Notes: generated from the sequence alone by a model not told the origin. Positions 1-10,689 are shown, counted from the first letter of the stretch. The stretch: 64,000 bases of DNA from Laccaria trichodermophora (GCA_018417955.1 JACTVC010000008.1:186001-250000); one strand, 5' to 3'. Made by a program: numbers and translations.

Positions 1-150
1 AATGGCGGGAGTTCCGACGACTCAGTGGCGGTGGTGGAGAATGACTTCACCATTACTCCTGACTTCGTTCCATCGATCAACGATGGCCCGTACCATTTCC
101 CCGCGAGCGATGGATCACCCGTGGAACGTTTCAGAAAGGACCTCTCATAA
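1..150 (+). CDS. 3' end of a gene entering from the left (partial)
   Basis: Frame 1 is open from the first base to TAA at 148-150. It reads as ordinary coding sequence, with a run of Asp/Ser, then PDFVPSIND and a basic end RFRKDLS. The other forward frame, open to 274, has an unnatural composition and looks like a shadow. No family is recognisable from 49 residues. It is probably the last exon of a host gene that ends just before the transposon region. Confidence 0.35.
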   Translation, partial: NGGSSDDSVAVVENDFTITPDFVPSINDGPYHFPASDGSPVERFRKDLS

Positions 151-266
151 CATATTTCACCCATATTATATCGTCATTATGTTACTTAGAACTTTCTTGG
201 TAGTCAAATACAATCTTGAGAACATTCTTCACGAGAATTGCCTCCGGGAATCCGGAGGTAATTCAA

Positions 267-293
267 ACGTATGACCAGTTCCTGGTCATACGT
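267..293. repeat. perfect 12-bp hairpin
   Basis: ACGTATGACCAG (267-278) and CTGGTCATACGT (282-293) are perfect inverted repeats around a 3-nt loop. The hairpin lies between the end of the left partial gene and the 3' end of the first transposon gene. It could be a terminus-proximal structure of the KDZ element, or a chance RNA hairpin in a 3' UTR. No target-site duplication was found. Confidence 0.5.
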
Positions 294-405
294 TGAAAGG
301 TGAGATGGGCAGCAGAATTGCAAGGTAAAAATATAAACATTGTTCTACGAGAGAATATTGGTAAAGCCTACGGCACTTGCTCCAGAGGTCCGGGACTGCC
401 GCAAT

Positions 406-1435
406 TTACCTTCGGGACTTCCGAAGTTTAGCTTTGGATCTAGTGACAGCCATTGAAGGCCCCGCAATGTTGACTGGATCGGCAGTCCTAGTGGATCTTC
501 CTGCGGGCCTAGGTTTGGATTTCGGAGAGGGCTCATTTGCCTTAACCTTTTTGCTGCATCGAGGTTCAGGCCTATCAATGGCTTTGGATTCTTCGTCATC
601 CAACTCCCTCAGTCGTTTCTGCCCCTGTCCCTTATTTTCCACGTTAACATGATTCTGTTTACCGTTGTTCCCATCCATTTTACGACCTTTCGCACCTCTA
701 GTAATGGCCGGGACTTTGTTGATGGGCGGGGCTTCTGTCGCGTTCGGAACATTTGGGACCTCAGGCATGCGCGGGACTTCTGCCATGCGCGGGACTTCTG
801 CCATCAAGCTGACGTTCGCGTTCGGTACTTTAGCTGTGCGTGGGACATCCGCCATGCACGGGATTTCTGGAGTCCCGTGTCGTAGTGTAGCTTTGCGCGG
901 GACTTCAGTCATCGACGGGACCTCCGAAGTGACACTGGGGGCAGCTAGCGGCTGCTGATGATCAACTTGTCGGGAGGAATGGTAGTTGGTTGACCAGATC
1001 TTGAAAACCTGAAATTGTTTCATGGTTTGTTCATGAGACCATTCTGAGCATGAATCAGGTAGATTCTTGATAAAGTCATTCCAGAGATTGACGTTGGGGG
1101 TGGGTAATCTCATTATCCTCAACTGTTATTCGCGACTTGAATTTGTTCAAGACCTTGGCGAAAATAGCCGTCCGACCTCTCAGAGATTTTGTCGTTTTAT
1201 ATGACGGCAAGTTCCTTTCTAGGATTTCGACCTGCCATTGTTGCCAGACGTAAGGCGGGGGGGCCACATGTTCGGCGGTTTGTGGCGCTGCTGCTTTGAT
1301 GTCCGGACTTTCACGGTTGTCGGGTTGATTGTTCATGGTTTTTGGAAATGTAGGGATTAGTACGGGGATAACAAAACTGTTTCCGTTTTTTTTTCTGTTT
1401 AAGTTGACATTGTTAGCGAAATGACTGGGCGCCAA
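406..1435 (-). CDS. KDZ-element accessory protein, basic C-terminus
   Basis: The model has exons 1435-1124 and 1065-406 (58-nt intron), giving 323 aa. A globular N-terminal part (about residues 55-160) has a Trp-rich stretch (YVWQQWQVEILERN) and basic helices. A repeat of the type EVPR-MA/EVPN follows (about 165-225), then a very basic tail with KR, SKKVK and SRSKAKLRKSRR that suggests nuclear localisation and nucleic-acid binding. It is unrelated to any family I can name. It faces away from the transposase, with about 300 nt between the two starts, so they may share a divergent promoter. The intron is inferred from the frame change. An alternative start is the Met of MNNQPDN, about 33 codons further in. 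Confidence 0.6.
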
Positions 1436-1730
1436 ATAGAGGCGGGAAATCCCTGGGCGCCAAACAGAGGCGGACCATTTATGTTTTCCATATATGTCAG
1501 TGTTTATGCCTTATATGGCAACTCCGCCCTCTCAGGTATGCTCTAAAAATAGACGATAACAGAGATATCTTGTATATTGGATGACTGGTTTGTGCCCAAA
1601 GACAACGAAATATAGTTTTTTGTCCTTCAATTTATTTATACAAGTACCCTGTAGACATGCGGATGTCTGAACATGAGGTTGCACATGAGGCGGATATAAC
1701 AGTTGCAAACTCCATCTTCCAAAGACTGTC

Positions 1731-4700
1731 ATGAGCTCTCGTCGTTCTAGAGTTATTGGATCGTTGAAACATGTCGAATATGCTCCGGGACGGAGGGGAT
1801 CCGTTAAAGGGAAAACGATCTTTCCAGCTGAAACAACATCCGTCTCAAGAGATGTCCAGTCTTCATCAGAATATATGGAAAGGACGTCGTCAGAAAGAAA
1901 TAATCAACCATCTATGACCTCAGATATGACTGCAGACATCACATACATGGACACAGAAAGTATGCCGGACATGTGGACAAAGGTAAAATTCATCTCCGTT
2001 AGTCGATTCATCTAACATGGGACGTTTAGTCGACCAATGACTATCTACAAGAATGGGAGGGTCGTAGAATGATTTATCTAGACGAGATTCTAGCCAGAGA
2101 AGCCCCCCCTCCTGGTAAACTCTGTGCCAGTTGCAATGTTCGGGAGGGTACTTGGAAGTGCCAGGATTGTCTGGGCAATGTCGTTCAATGCTTACATTGC
2201 TTCAGAATTGATCATCGACTGCATCCTTTTCATAGAGTTGAAACTTGGACTGGAGCTTATTTTTCCCCATCCTGGTTGTGGAAAGTTGGAACAGTAATCT
2301 ACCTTGGCCACAATGGCCAGCCATGTCCGGGACAAACCTGGGACTCATATGATGACGATGGATGCCATGACGAAAAGGATCCCGGAACCTCGGCGGACTT
2401 TACGGAAGTTCCGGAACATACTCCGTGGGATGACGAAGATAACGACAGTGATTTGGAAGATTCTTCGGAGGATGATGGGGCTGGTCTCTACAATGAGAAC
2501 GAGCTTCCCGATCCACCGGTGATAACCCTCAATGGGCATCGTGTTTTGACCTATGTGCACAGCAATGGTATCCATCAACTGCCGACGTCGTTCTGTTTAT
2601 GCTCTGGCTGTCCCCCTCCGGATATTCAACTTTTACAAATGGGGCTTTTTCCATCTACCATGCTGGACCCCAAGACGGCATTTACTTTTGCGGTACTTGA
2701 TGACTATATATTGGAGAATCTTGAATGCAAAACATCCGGCACTCATTACTATTCCAAATTACGGAGGATGACATCCAAGGCATTTCCGCATAAAGTAAAA
2801 GTAAGTTCACGGGCATTTTAAACCCATATGATGCTGACATTTACTTTAGGACCGTTATCGGGAGCTTCTACGGGTCAGCCGACAATGGCGGAACTTGAAA
2901 GAATACAAATGGTTTGGCTTTGGCCATCAAAATCGTTCTCCAACAACAGGTGAGCTAGCCCTATTTTGCCCAGCTTGCCCACAACCTGGAATCAATCTTC
3001 CGAACAACTGGAAGGAGGACCCGGAGGTTTGGGCGTATTCCCGAGGCTTCGTACTCGATGGAAACTTTACCTGTAATCATAAATTACAACGCCGGCCAGA
3101 AACGGATGTCTGGTTAAAGCATGGTGAGGGATATATGGTAGAAAGGGAACGATACGCCAAGCATCTCGCAACAGCGAAGGAGACCAAGGAGGTATGTTTT
3201 ATGTTATTCTCCTCAATGAACAGCTGACCGAAGTCGATCGTGATATAGGCACCTACCTGTAATGAGCATCATGCAGTTAATGATCAGGCGAGGATACACA
3301 AAGGATGTGATTCGACGGGACTTGGAGCCGCTGCATGCCTCCGACATGGATGCTACTGCCCAGGTGGTGTTGTCGACTTTCAAAAGGGAGAACGGTGAGG
3401 CCAGACATTATCTCATGAAACAGTACTGACTGTAGTAACTTGGGGCAATAGCCAGATGAACATGGATTATGCGTTTTGTGAGGCAATGAGAAATACCGGA
3501 ACTTCCGAAGCCCCGAAATGCATCCTCGTATATGACGTCAATTGTCAATACTACAAAAATTTCTTAAAAAGAGTTGAAGGCTCTCCTTTCCTTGAAGTCC
3601 ACCCGGGACTTATCATAATCCCTGGTATTGGCTTATTCCATGTCCATGGACATCAGCTTATATGTTTGGCACGGTTCTCACCGACATTTATCGAAGGGGC
3701 GGGACAAGCAGATGGGGAAATCCTTGAAACAATGTGGTCCAGTCTCAACCATATTGGCCGGATATCCCGGACAATGACACTTGCTCACAGGACGGAAGTT
3801 CTGGATGCACATATGGGTGACCATAATTGGAAGAAGCTCGTTAACATGGGTATGCATTGCAGGAATTTACGATCTGATTGTTAACGGATTCATAGTGAGG
3901 TCGTTATGTCGGAGATGGAAGAGAACCACTACCGGGCTTGCCGAAGCTGAAACGGAACTTCACAAGCTGTCAGACACAGCGAGTCCCAAGCAGCTGTTGG
4001 ACTGGAATAGACAGGAGGAAAATGCCCAGAAGCTTCGAACTGCGGATCCATCCGCGATGGACATTTTTGAAGCGGAAGCCCCGAAGGGTTAGTAGCCCTC
4101 TGTTGATATCCTGAACTACCTAACGAACGGCAAATAGTCCCAACACAAAAGGATGTGCAAGCCAGCCTGATGGCAAAAGAGCTTGATATCAGATATGCTA
4201 TTGGCATTACCGTTTGGATAAGCACGGGCATGAAACTTCAGGAAACACAGTTGGCATTAAGTAGGTTCGTCCGCATGACGGGCCGTAAGCCAACGTCCGC
4301 CGATAAAGTCCAATTTGCAAAACGCCGTCAAAGGTTTATCCGGCAATTGGATGCTTTTCACCGACAAGGCTCTGAGCATTTTCCACGGACCGACTTCCTG
4401 GATGCATGTGTCTTGAACCCCCCTCCGGATGATCAGTTTGAACATGACGATGATCTCGACATCCTTGACGCCAACCCCCCGAGTTTTGACAAAACATTAG
4501 CCAAGAACATGGATATTATTTTACCATCCTCGTTCAATGTACTCCCTGAAGGCATGCAGGTTGCCCGAAAGCAGGAGCTGGAGTTACGTATTGCACAGGC
4601 CAACGACACTCTTGCCACCATTCGACTGGAAATCGGTCACAAATCATTTATATATCGAAAGCAAATAAACATACAGGAGGGCAAGAAAGGTAAGACCCGA

Positions 4701-5255
4701 GCTTATGACAAGGTGAATGCGGTGGATAGGAACTTGGCACACCACCTCCAGGTGTATTCCCACGCACGATGGGCATTGGAAAGACTGAAGGCCGACCCCG
4801 ATATCTTGAAAAAATTTCAGCCCATTGAAAAGAAAGATACACATACCCTTCCGAATATCTCAAAGTCTAATGCACCAGGTCACCGAAATCGGAATATCCC
4901 TTGGTTCTGGGGACTTAATATCCACGGAGACTCCATTGATGACTTTCACATGGAAGAACGTAAGTTGTGACGGCCATCTAAATATGCTTCGGGATAATGT
5001 TGGTTCATTTCAGTGTATCGGGTAAATTATCTACGAGCAAAGGCGAGGTATGATCGATGGTCAGAGGAACACAAATTGATACCCCGGGAGATGAGGTGGA
5101 CCATGCTGTTCTTCAACAGCCGCGCTGTCCAATGGGATCGGATGGCGATGAATACCAGTCTGGGCAAAGAATGCTATGCCCGGAGGCAGTCGGCAATGTG
5201 GCGGGGATTCCAGACCCAGGCATTGACGGACTTCCAGCGATCCAGAGCACTATAG
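1731..5255 (+). CDS. KDZ transposase with CxC2-like cysteine cluster
   Basis: Eight exons, 1731-1982, 2030-2800, 2850-3191, 3249-3394, 3452-3849, 3896-4087, 4138-4959 and 5014-5255, join with consistent phases into 1054 aa. All introns are 46-57 nt with GT-AG ends. Residues about 116-141 form a zinc-binding-like cysteine cluster (CASC, then WKCQDC, then CLHC), the CxC2-like domain that precedes KDZ cores. The core shows CMRHGCYCPGGVVDFQKGE, the Asp of VYDVNCQYY (about 532), HVHGH, and GQADGE..E..W (about 588-599), the family's signature with an acidic DGE. A long helical C-terminal part follows. The expected role is cut-and-paste transposition of the surrounding element. No frameshift or stop is needed, so the enzyme may be active. 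Confidence 0.9.
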
Positions 5256-5332
5256 ATCCAGATTGTTTACCTTTGTGTATTCCTTTGTCTAGGATAGTCT
5301 GCTGATTCATTTGATCTTCATCTCTCTGAATC

Positions 5333-6314
5333 ATGATGTTCTCCCCCGAGCAACTCAAAGACATACGTGAAACCATTCCGATGCAGGAGTTCATTTATAT
5401 GATGAGCTCACGATGGCGGGACGTGAATCGGGCTTTAAGCACTCGGGAAAATCTGACGGATGTCCAAGAAAAGGCATGGCTGGCGATGTTCCGCCAGGAA
5501 ATCGTATGTGCATCTGATTTCAGACATGCTAGGTCCATTTTTTTATGTAGAAAAGGACGACTTCATGAAAATCTTCGGTCATGAATCGATCAAGGGCTTT
5601 CAATTTGACCTTCCGTCGTTTCTCACTGAAGCAATCAAATGCCGAGGTCCGGTCCACATTGCCTATCGTTGCCCATCCACCGCACCCGACAGAACCGTAC
5701 CCCTCTATATCAATGATTGGTGGAATGTGGAGGATTGGACCGTCATTGTAGGGAAAGGCCCGTCGCTGGAAGAGTTTCGAAAGAAGGCGCTTGTTTGTCA
5801 TAACACATTGGTCTGTGCTTCTTTGAAACGTTGCGTACTTTTTCAATCTCAATGAACGAAACAGTTAAACGGCATATACAAATTACCCAACGAATATTTT
5901 ATCCCGCTTCCCAGTGACGAAATGGTGCTGGCTCGACTTGAGGAGGTGCGGGATTCGATTGTCCGAGGTACTGCGGTCCTGGACCGGGAAATTGAACGTC
6001 AGTACCTCAAAGGGGAGGAACTTGAGGGCATGCTTGAGGAGTCTTCGATAGCGATTGGGGCGATGGAAAAGGAATACCGAGGAGAGTGGGAATGCCAGAC
6101 ACTTGATAAACTCGCGGAGAAGCTGAGGCTGGACGACACCGCTGCCTTGGAGCAGAAAGGAGCTGCAACCCCTACTCCCGGAACATCCGCTGAGTTCCGC
6201 CCACAGAAGCCTATCCCGAGACGGCAAACAAGGCCGGGTATTACCGCAATCCCGGACTTCTCATTTGATCTTACAACAAGTGTCAAGGACCTTGATATCC
6301 GGCCATCTACGTAG
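5333..6314 (+). CDS. KDZ-element accessory coiled-coil protein
   Basis: The model has exons 5333-5503, 5556-5810 and 5865-6314, giving 291 aa. The gene starts 78 nt after the transposase stop on the same strand. The first two-thirds look globular (DLPSFLTEAIKC, LYINDWWNVEDWT). Residues about 160-220 are a charged coiled coil (LEEVRDSI, LDREIERQYL, LAEKLRL). The tail is Pro/Thr-rich with a basic patch (PRRQTR). No family is recognised. The first intron must use an AAG acceptor at 5555 to keep frame, because the better TAG at 5550 would shift it. If TAG is really used, the copy carries a 1-nt error. Co-orientation and tight spacing suggest expression with the transposase. Confidence 0.6.
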
Positions 6315-6391
6315 CTTTTGCAAAATGTCTAAATAGTCTTCAGTTGAAAGGAATGAATGCCCGGACTCCTCTTGAAATACAATGCATGGGC

Positions 6392-7833
6392 TCATAAAAC
6401 TCCAATTGGCTCCCAGGACTTTCCCCGTTCAATGTCAATAAGTCTCTGAACCTTCTGAAATTCCTCCAACTCCAGCCATGCCATGAAGAGCTCATCTCCC
6501 ACCCATGGCTGCTCATCCCGGCACCCCAACTGATCCAAAATACGGTCGCGGACGAAAAAGGCAAAGCACCATCGGGGCTCCTTGGAAATAGACACCCCAT
6601 GTCTGATTGCTTTTGACAGAACTGCCAGAATCGTTCCGGGATTATAATGAAATCGAATGCCGATGCCCGGGAGTTCCACTCGAATGTCTGGGTCCACCAC
6701 TTTACCAAATGTTGCAAGTACATTGAACATAGTGGGTGGAGACCTTCCGTCACGATGAAACGGGGTTTCCCTTTGACTGATTATTGACAAACCAGTAAAA
6801 CCGCTGGCCCAAGTACCGATGATCTCCCGATACAACTCCCAATCTTCAATCGTTTCACCTGGGGCAATTTGTAGACTGGGACTTGCTGCTCGGACCAGTG
6901 CGCCTCGCATTATCGCGTACTGCGCGGGGTGTAAGACGAAAATGATTCCACCGATCAGGGCCTGGAACTCGAGGATATCTCGGAGGAAACGCTTCGACCC
7001 TGCGGAGTTCTTCTTCAAGGCCATAGAAGCTCCCAGGGAAGTCCCGTCATACTAAAAACAAATAAGCTTTGGAACGGCATAAAAGAACAACAAACAACTT
7101 CATGTCCAGTCGGCGTCCACAACGGAGCCAGATTTACAATTCCTGGTGGAAATACTGAGGCATCAGAACCCCGGAAGTAGGCTTTGTCGTTTCTCCAAGA
7201 TTTCCCGGAGACAGGGGGTGATGAGGCAAAGTAGGGCCAAAGGGACTCCAAAGCAAACAAAACCCGATTCTGATAAGCCAATGTTAGGACACACAAAGGG
7301 TTTATGATTCCAACCTGCCTGCAGTGCTTCCGACATTGCCCCGGGTAAATACCAAGCAAGATGACTTCCCCGGACATCGCGCACAATCACCGGTTTGCTT
7401 TCAACCACTTCATCCTCCGGTGGAAAGGCGGGGGGATATCTCCGAAGCAATGCTTCCTCCATTAACATAACCATTCCTGACATTTTCATTAACTAAAAAC
7501 AAACGATCCAGAATCAAAACAAATACCGGTGGGTCGTACCCCAACATCCTTTATGTATTCCTCAATGTCCCACTCTACTTGAATCGGAGACGACCTCCAA
7601 GCCTCGACAATCACGGAAATCACTTGTTCGCAATCGGTGACCAGACTCTCGGAGAATTCTTTCGGGGGAAAATCGTTTCCACCCTTCTGTAGTAGGATGT
7701 ATCGAAGACGTCCTGAGATATAAATTCCGACGTCATCGGTGAGAGCCTGGACGGCAGTCCCAAATTCCATTGTGGGTGGTTTGGAATGGTTGAAGGAGGG
7801 GAAAAACAAAACTATAAATTCTTGATGCCTCAT
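6392..7833 (-). CDS. TET/JBP-family 2-oxoglutarate/Fe(II) dioxygenase (putative 5-methylcytosine oxidase)
   Basis: The model has exons 7833-7540, 7492-7319, 7269-7099 and 7051-6392, giving 432 aa (or 411 aa from the Met at 7770). The last exon carries the double-stranded beta-helix core: HRD at about 312-314 (HxD, iron), then YNPG, then RHGV with His about 364 (third iron ligand) and EPR-W with Arg about 373 (2-oxoglutarate). Upstream is YDGTSLGASMALKKNSAG. This order matches the fungal TET/JBP family linked to KDZ transposons, whose members oxidise 5-methylcytosine in DNA. The second intron appears to be GC-AG (CAG/GCAGGT), and the first has two possible splice pairs. Two residues fewer or more around 98-104 would not affect the core. 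Loss of methyl marks on the element is the likely purpose, but that is inference. Confidence 0.85.
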
Positions 7834-8137
7834 GCTAACCTCATGTTTTATCGATCATTGTCCTCGGAGCTCAGATCAAACAGTTTTCAGGGACACCATC
7901 AACCCCTGAGTTCATGCACAACCTGGACGGTTGTATTATTCAAATGTAAAACCCCCAGGAAGTCCGTGCAAGCCATGTTTGCCACGGGAGTCCCAAAACT
8001 AAGGAACTGTTGGAATAATATTACCGGCACTCCCGTCAATCTTTCATCGTGGGAGCCCCGCGTATAAATATTGAGCTCCAAATGTAAGTCCCGCAAGAGG
8101 ATTTCGGGATTAAATACCCCCATGTTAAACCCCCAAA

Positions 8138-8300
8138 GGTTCCGCTATGCCCCGCAAATTTTTTTGAACCCAGAACAATCCCAAGGTCCCGCCAAATCCC
8201 GAAGGTTCGGCACACCCCGGAAGTGCCGCCAAACCCTGCAAGTTCCGACACCCCGAAAGTTCCGCTAAACCCCGCGGTTCCGCCAAACCCCACGATTCCC
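8138..8300. repeat. GC-rich degenerate repeat cluster 5' of the dioxygenase
   Basis: Short degenerate units built on CCGCCAAAYCCC and GAAGGTTCCG/GGAAGTTCCG recur about every 20-27 bp. On the complementary strand they read like the GGACT-CCGC-TTCGGGACTTCC sequence at about 385-415 near the other side of the element. This makes them candidate subterminal repeats or transposase-binding sites. They also lie just upstream of the dioxygenase start and could act as its promoter region. Confidence 0.5.
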
Positions 8301-8379
8301 GCTTGAAATACCCCAAACTCTTGGTGAAAAACTCCTGGTAAAATCGTTGGCATTCCCAAGCCCTTGGGCCCATCATACA

Positions 8380-8740
8380 ACTATAGCGGTTCATATTTGT
8401 TGGCTCAACGTAGGCACCATAACTTACTGCTTTGACCATTGGGCCCAACATATAGCCATTAGTGACAGAAATTGAATTGGCCCCAACATTGGGCCCATAA
8501 CCTATCCTGACCCACATTGGGCCCAACATATAGCCATTGGGATTCTTGATATTGGGCCCAACAACTATCCTTAGTCTAAGTGAAACCACTCAAATGACCA
8601 TAATTGGGCCAAATGGCTATTTGGCAGTGTCTGGTTTGGCCGCATGTTTGGGCCCAACATTTACCCTTAAGTGTCTTTATGGAACTGGGCCCACACATGG
8701 CCCCATAGTGACATCCAGAGCATTGGGCCCATTTGGGTAG
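8380..8740. repeat. cluster of TTGGGCCCAA-type palindromes
   Basis: The palindrome core GGGCCC, usually inside TTGGGCCCAA or TTGGGCCCAT, appears repeatedly (for example near 8430, 8495, 8520, 8556, 8650, 8680 and 8727). Short variable spacers such as CATATAGCCATT lie between the copies. No coding frame spans it. It is a dispersed-motif array rather than a strict tandem repeat. Confidence 0.65.
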
Positions 8741-8779
8741 CTCTATGACCCATAGGACAATTGTCCATGTTGTACTTCT

Positions 8780-8910
8780 ATGGTTCCATAGCGCAGCTAC
8801 TGAATGCCCTGAATGGTCATGGAATGATTAATTCCATATGGACTCCAACACCACTCCATATGGATTCCATGGAGCAGTCCAGATGGATTCCATGGAAGGA
8901 ATTAATGACC
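8780..8910. repeat. inverted CCATATGGA/TCCATGGA cluster
   Basis: Palindromic units TCCATATGGA and TCCATGGA recur. The block is bounded by an imperfect inverted repeat (TGGTCATGGAATGATTAATT and GGAAGGAATTAATGACC). It resembles the TGGAATCCAT array at 12185-12470 in composition. It is probably part of the same interspersed repeat family or of a SINE-like body. Confidence 0.45.
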
Positions 8911-8983
8911 ATTATACCATTAGAATACAATAGTTATAGTGTCCTTACTATATTTAGATAAAAATTAAATTTTACACAGAAGA

Positions 8984-9052
8984 GAATTGAACCCTCGACC
9001 TTGTCAACAAGAGCAGCACTCAAGCCAACTGAGCCATGCAGGCATTATTATA
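8984..9052 (-). repeat. tRNA-like head of a SINE-like element
   Basis: On the minus strand the sequence begins GCCTGCATGGCTCAGTTGG, containing a good A box. About 35 nt later it has GGTCGAGGGTTCAATTC, a B box. A normal 3' acceptor half (TGCAGGC) is missing, and the anticodon arm does not fold well, so this is not a working tRNA. RNA polymerase III promoter boxes without a full cloverleaf are typical of tRNA-derived SINE heads. The body would then run towards lower coordinates into the TCCATGGA block. Confidence 0.45.
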
Positions 9053-9229
9053 GGACAAACTAAAGGTAAATGTATACTGCTCTCAGGCACGTGGTGTCGC
9101 AAACGTGACAGCTTTGGCTGGCAGTGGAATGTTGCAATGTCGTTTCTTCCTTCCCACCACCACCATCACTATCCACCACCACCGTCTCAAATCACAACTG
9201 CCCATGACAACGACGATGCACATTGCCGT

Positions 9230-9880
9230 GCCCAGGTGAGTACAGCAACCCCCCCATCTCCCCTTTGACCAACCAGGTGCCACATCGCTGATTGCGACGT
9301 GGCAACCAGATGACGAACGTTGAATGTCGACGTTCATCGTCGTCTTTCTTATGACACCACAACGTGACCGACATGACACGACAACAACCCTGCATCCGCG
9401 AACAACGACCCAGCACCCACAAACAACGCCCAGCAACCAGCGACGACACCCATGGCCCACGAACAGCAGAACACACCCCACCAGCCACCACCCGGCACCC
9501 ACAAACGGCGACCCAGCCCCACGGACGCCAAAACAAACCCACCGTGCCCAAACGTCGACTACGACCACCAACGTAAACCACTGCCCACCAACGTAAACCA
9601 CTGCCCACGCACGAAAACCAGCGTGCACGAACACAACCGCTCACCAACGTGAACGACCGCCCATGCATGAACACCAGCACCCCCAAACATGACCACCCAT
9701 GCACGAACACCAGTGCCCATGAAAACGACTGCCCACAGGCATGAACGACCGCCCAGGACGATGATAGCCACCAAACGGGGACCAGCCCCCACGAAAACGA
9801 CTACCCACAGACATGAACAACCACCCAGGAAGACAAGTGCGCCAAAAACAACAACGCGCCCACGTACGACAACGCTGACC
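9230..9880. repeat. degenerate A/C-rich repeat (GCCCACnAACGAC units)
   Basis: The stretch is built from loose repeats such as ACGACCGCCCA and GCACGAACACCAG, with almost no G on the plus strand. Both strands stay open in several frames, but the translations are low-complexity (Thr/Pro/His or Val/Gly/Trp runs). A related, CpG-depleted version occurs at about 15240-15360 and 15700-15850. A matching piece GACGTGGCAACCAGATGACG at 9297 pairs with the diverged copy at about 15920. Confidence 0.6.
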
Positions 9881-9898
9881 ACTCAAGTACAACAACCA

Positions 9899-10155
9899 GT
9901 ACTTTACCATCCCCCACATAATCCACATGGACTCCACTGGATTCCACTGGATTCCACTGGACTTCACTACATACTGGCAATATCCACAAATCTGGACTCC
10001 ACTGGACTCCCAGCACAAGACTGGACTCCACTGGACTCCACTGGACTGCAAGCACAAAACTGGACTGGACTGGACTGCAAATCACAAAACTGGACTGGAC
10101 TGGACTCCACTGGACTCTCCCAACACAAAACTGGACTGGACTGGACTGCCACAGA
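9899..10155 (+). repeat. leader plus CCACTGGA(C/T)TCC array, copy 1
   Basis: The leader GTACTTTACCATCCCCCAC at 9899 is followed by TCCACTGGATTCCACTGG and then by a long array of TGGACTCCAC and TGGACTGGAC units to about 10155. The same leader followed by a related array is found inverted at 11663, 12492 and 16470. AT-rich sequence follows (10160-10255). Confidence 0.7.
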
Positions 10156-10255
10156 CCTAAGTTAATCCAGAATTCCTAAACTTAGACTTCAAAACAAAAA
10201 ATAAAATTGAAGTATATTTATTAATTAAATTAATTAAATTTACATAGATTCTATG

Positions 10256-10520
10256 TTACAGAGGGGGGAGGGAGGGGAAAGGGAAAGGGAGGGGGAAGAG
10301 AGGAATGAATAGAGGGGGGAGGGAGGGGAAAGGGAAAGGGAGGGGGAAGAGAGGAATGAATAGAGGGGGGAGGGAGCAAGGAAGGGGGAAGGAAAGTGAG
10401 GGGGGGAGAGAGGAGCAAGGAAAGGGGGAGAGGGAGTGAAGGGGGAGAGAGTGGAGGGGAGTGGGAGTGGTGAAGAGACGAGGTAGTGATAGGGGGAGAG
10501 AGTGGAGGGGAAGGGTGGTG
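10256..10520. repeat. purine tract (GGGAGGGGAAAGGG)
   Basis: Almost pure G/A on the plus strand. It contains at least two near-identical 59-bp repeats beginning AGAGGGGGGAGGGAGGGG (about 10258-10316 and 10311-10375). It mirrors the pyrimidine tract at 11755-12035. Open frames across it are low-complexity and not believed. Confidence 0.8.
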
Positions 10521-10689
10521 CTGCTGGGCCCTCGTCGCCGTTCCGCACTGGTGTCGGCGGTGGTGGGCGCTCGTCGTTTTTCGTGGGCGTGTCGTTTTTT
10601 GGGTGTGGTGGGGGTGGGGTTTTTGTGGGCGCTCGTTCATTGTCGCGTGCCATTGTGTCATCATTGTGGTGTGTCGTTGACCCCACGTG

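Larger units (their letters stand above)
350..8320. mobile_element. KDZ-type DNA transposon carrying a TET/JBP dioxygenase (ends not fixed)
   Basis: Four genes lie close together with little space between them: a basic protein (-), the KDZ transposase (+), a coiled-coil protein (+) and a TET/JBP dioxygenase (-). KDZ (Kyakuja-Dileera-Zisupton) transposases and fungal TET/JBP genes are known to be physically linked in basidiomycetes, so these are read as one unit. All four frames appear open, so the copy may be intact or recent. The given limits only enclose the genes and GC-rich clusters at both sides. I could not identify terminal inverted repeats or a target-site duplication with certainty. 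Confidence 0.7.

Noticed and set aside
8984..9052. Functional tRNA gene
   Set aside because: Good A and B boxes, but the 5' and 3' acceptor halves do not pair and no clear anticodon arm forms. Reported as a SINE-like head instead.
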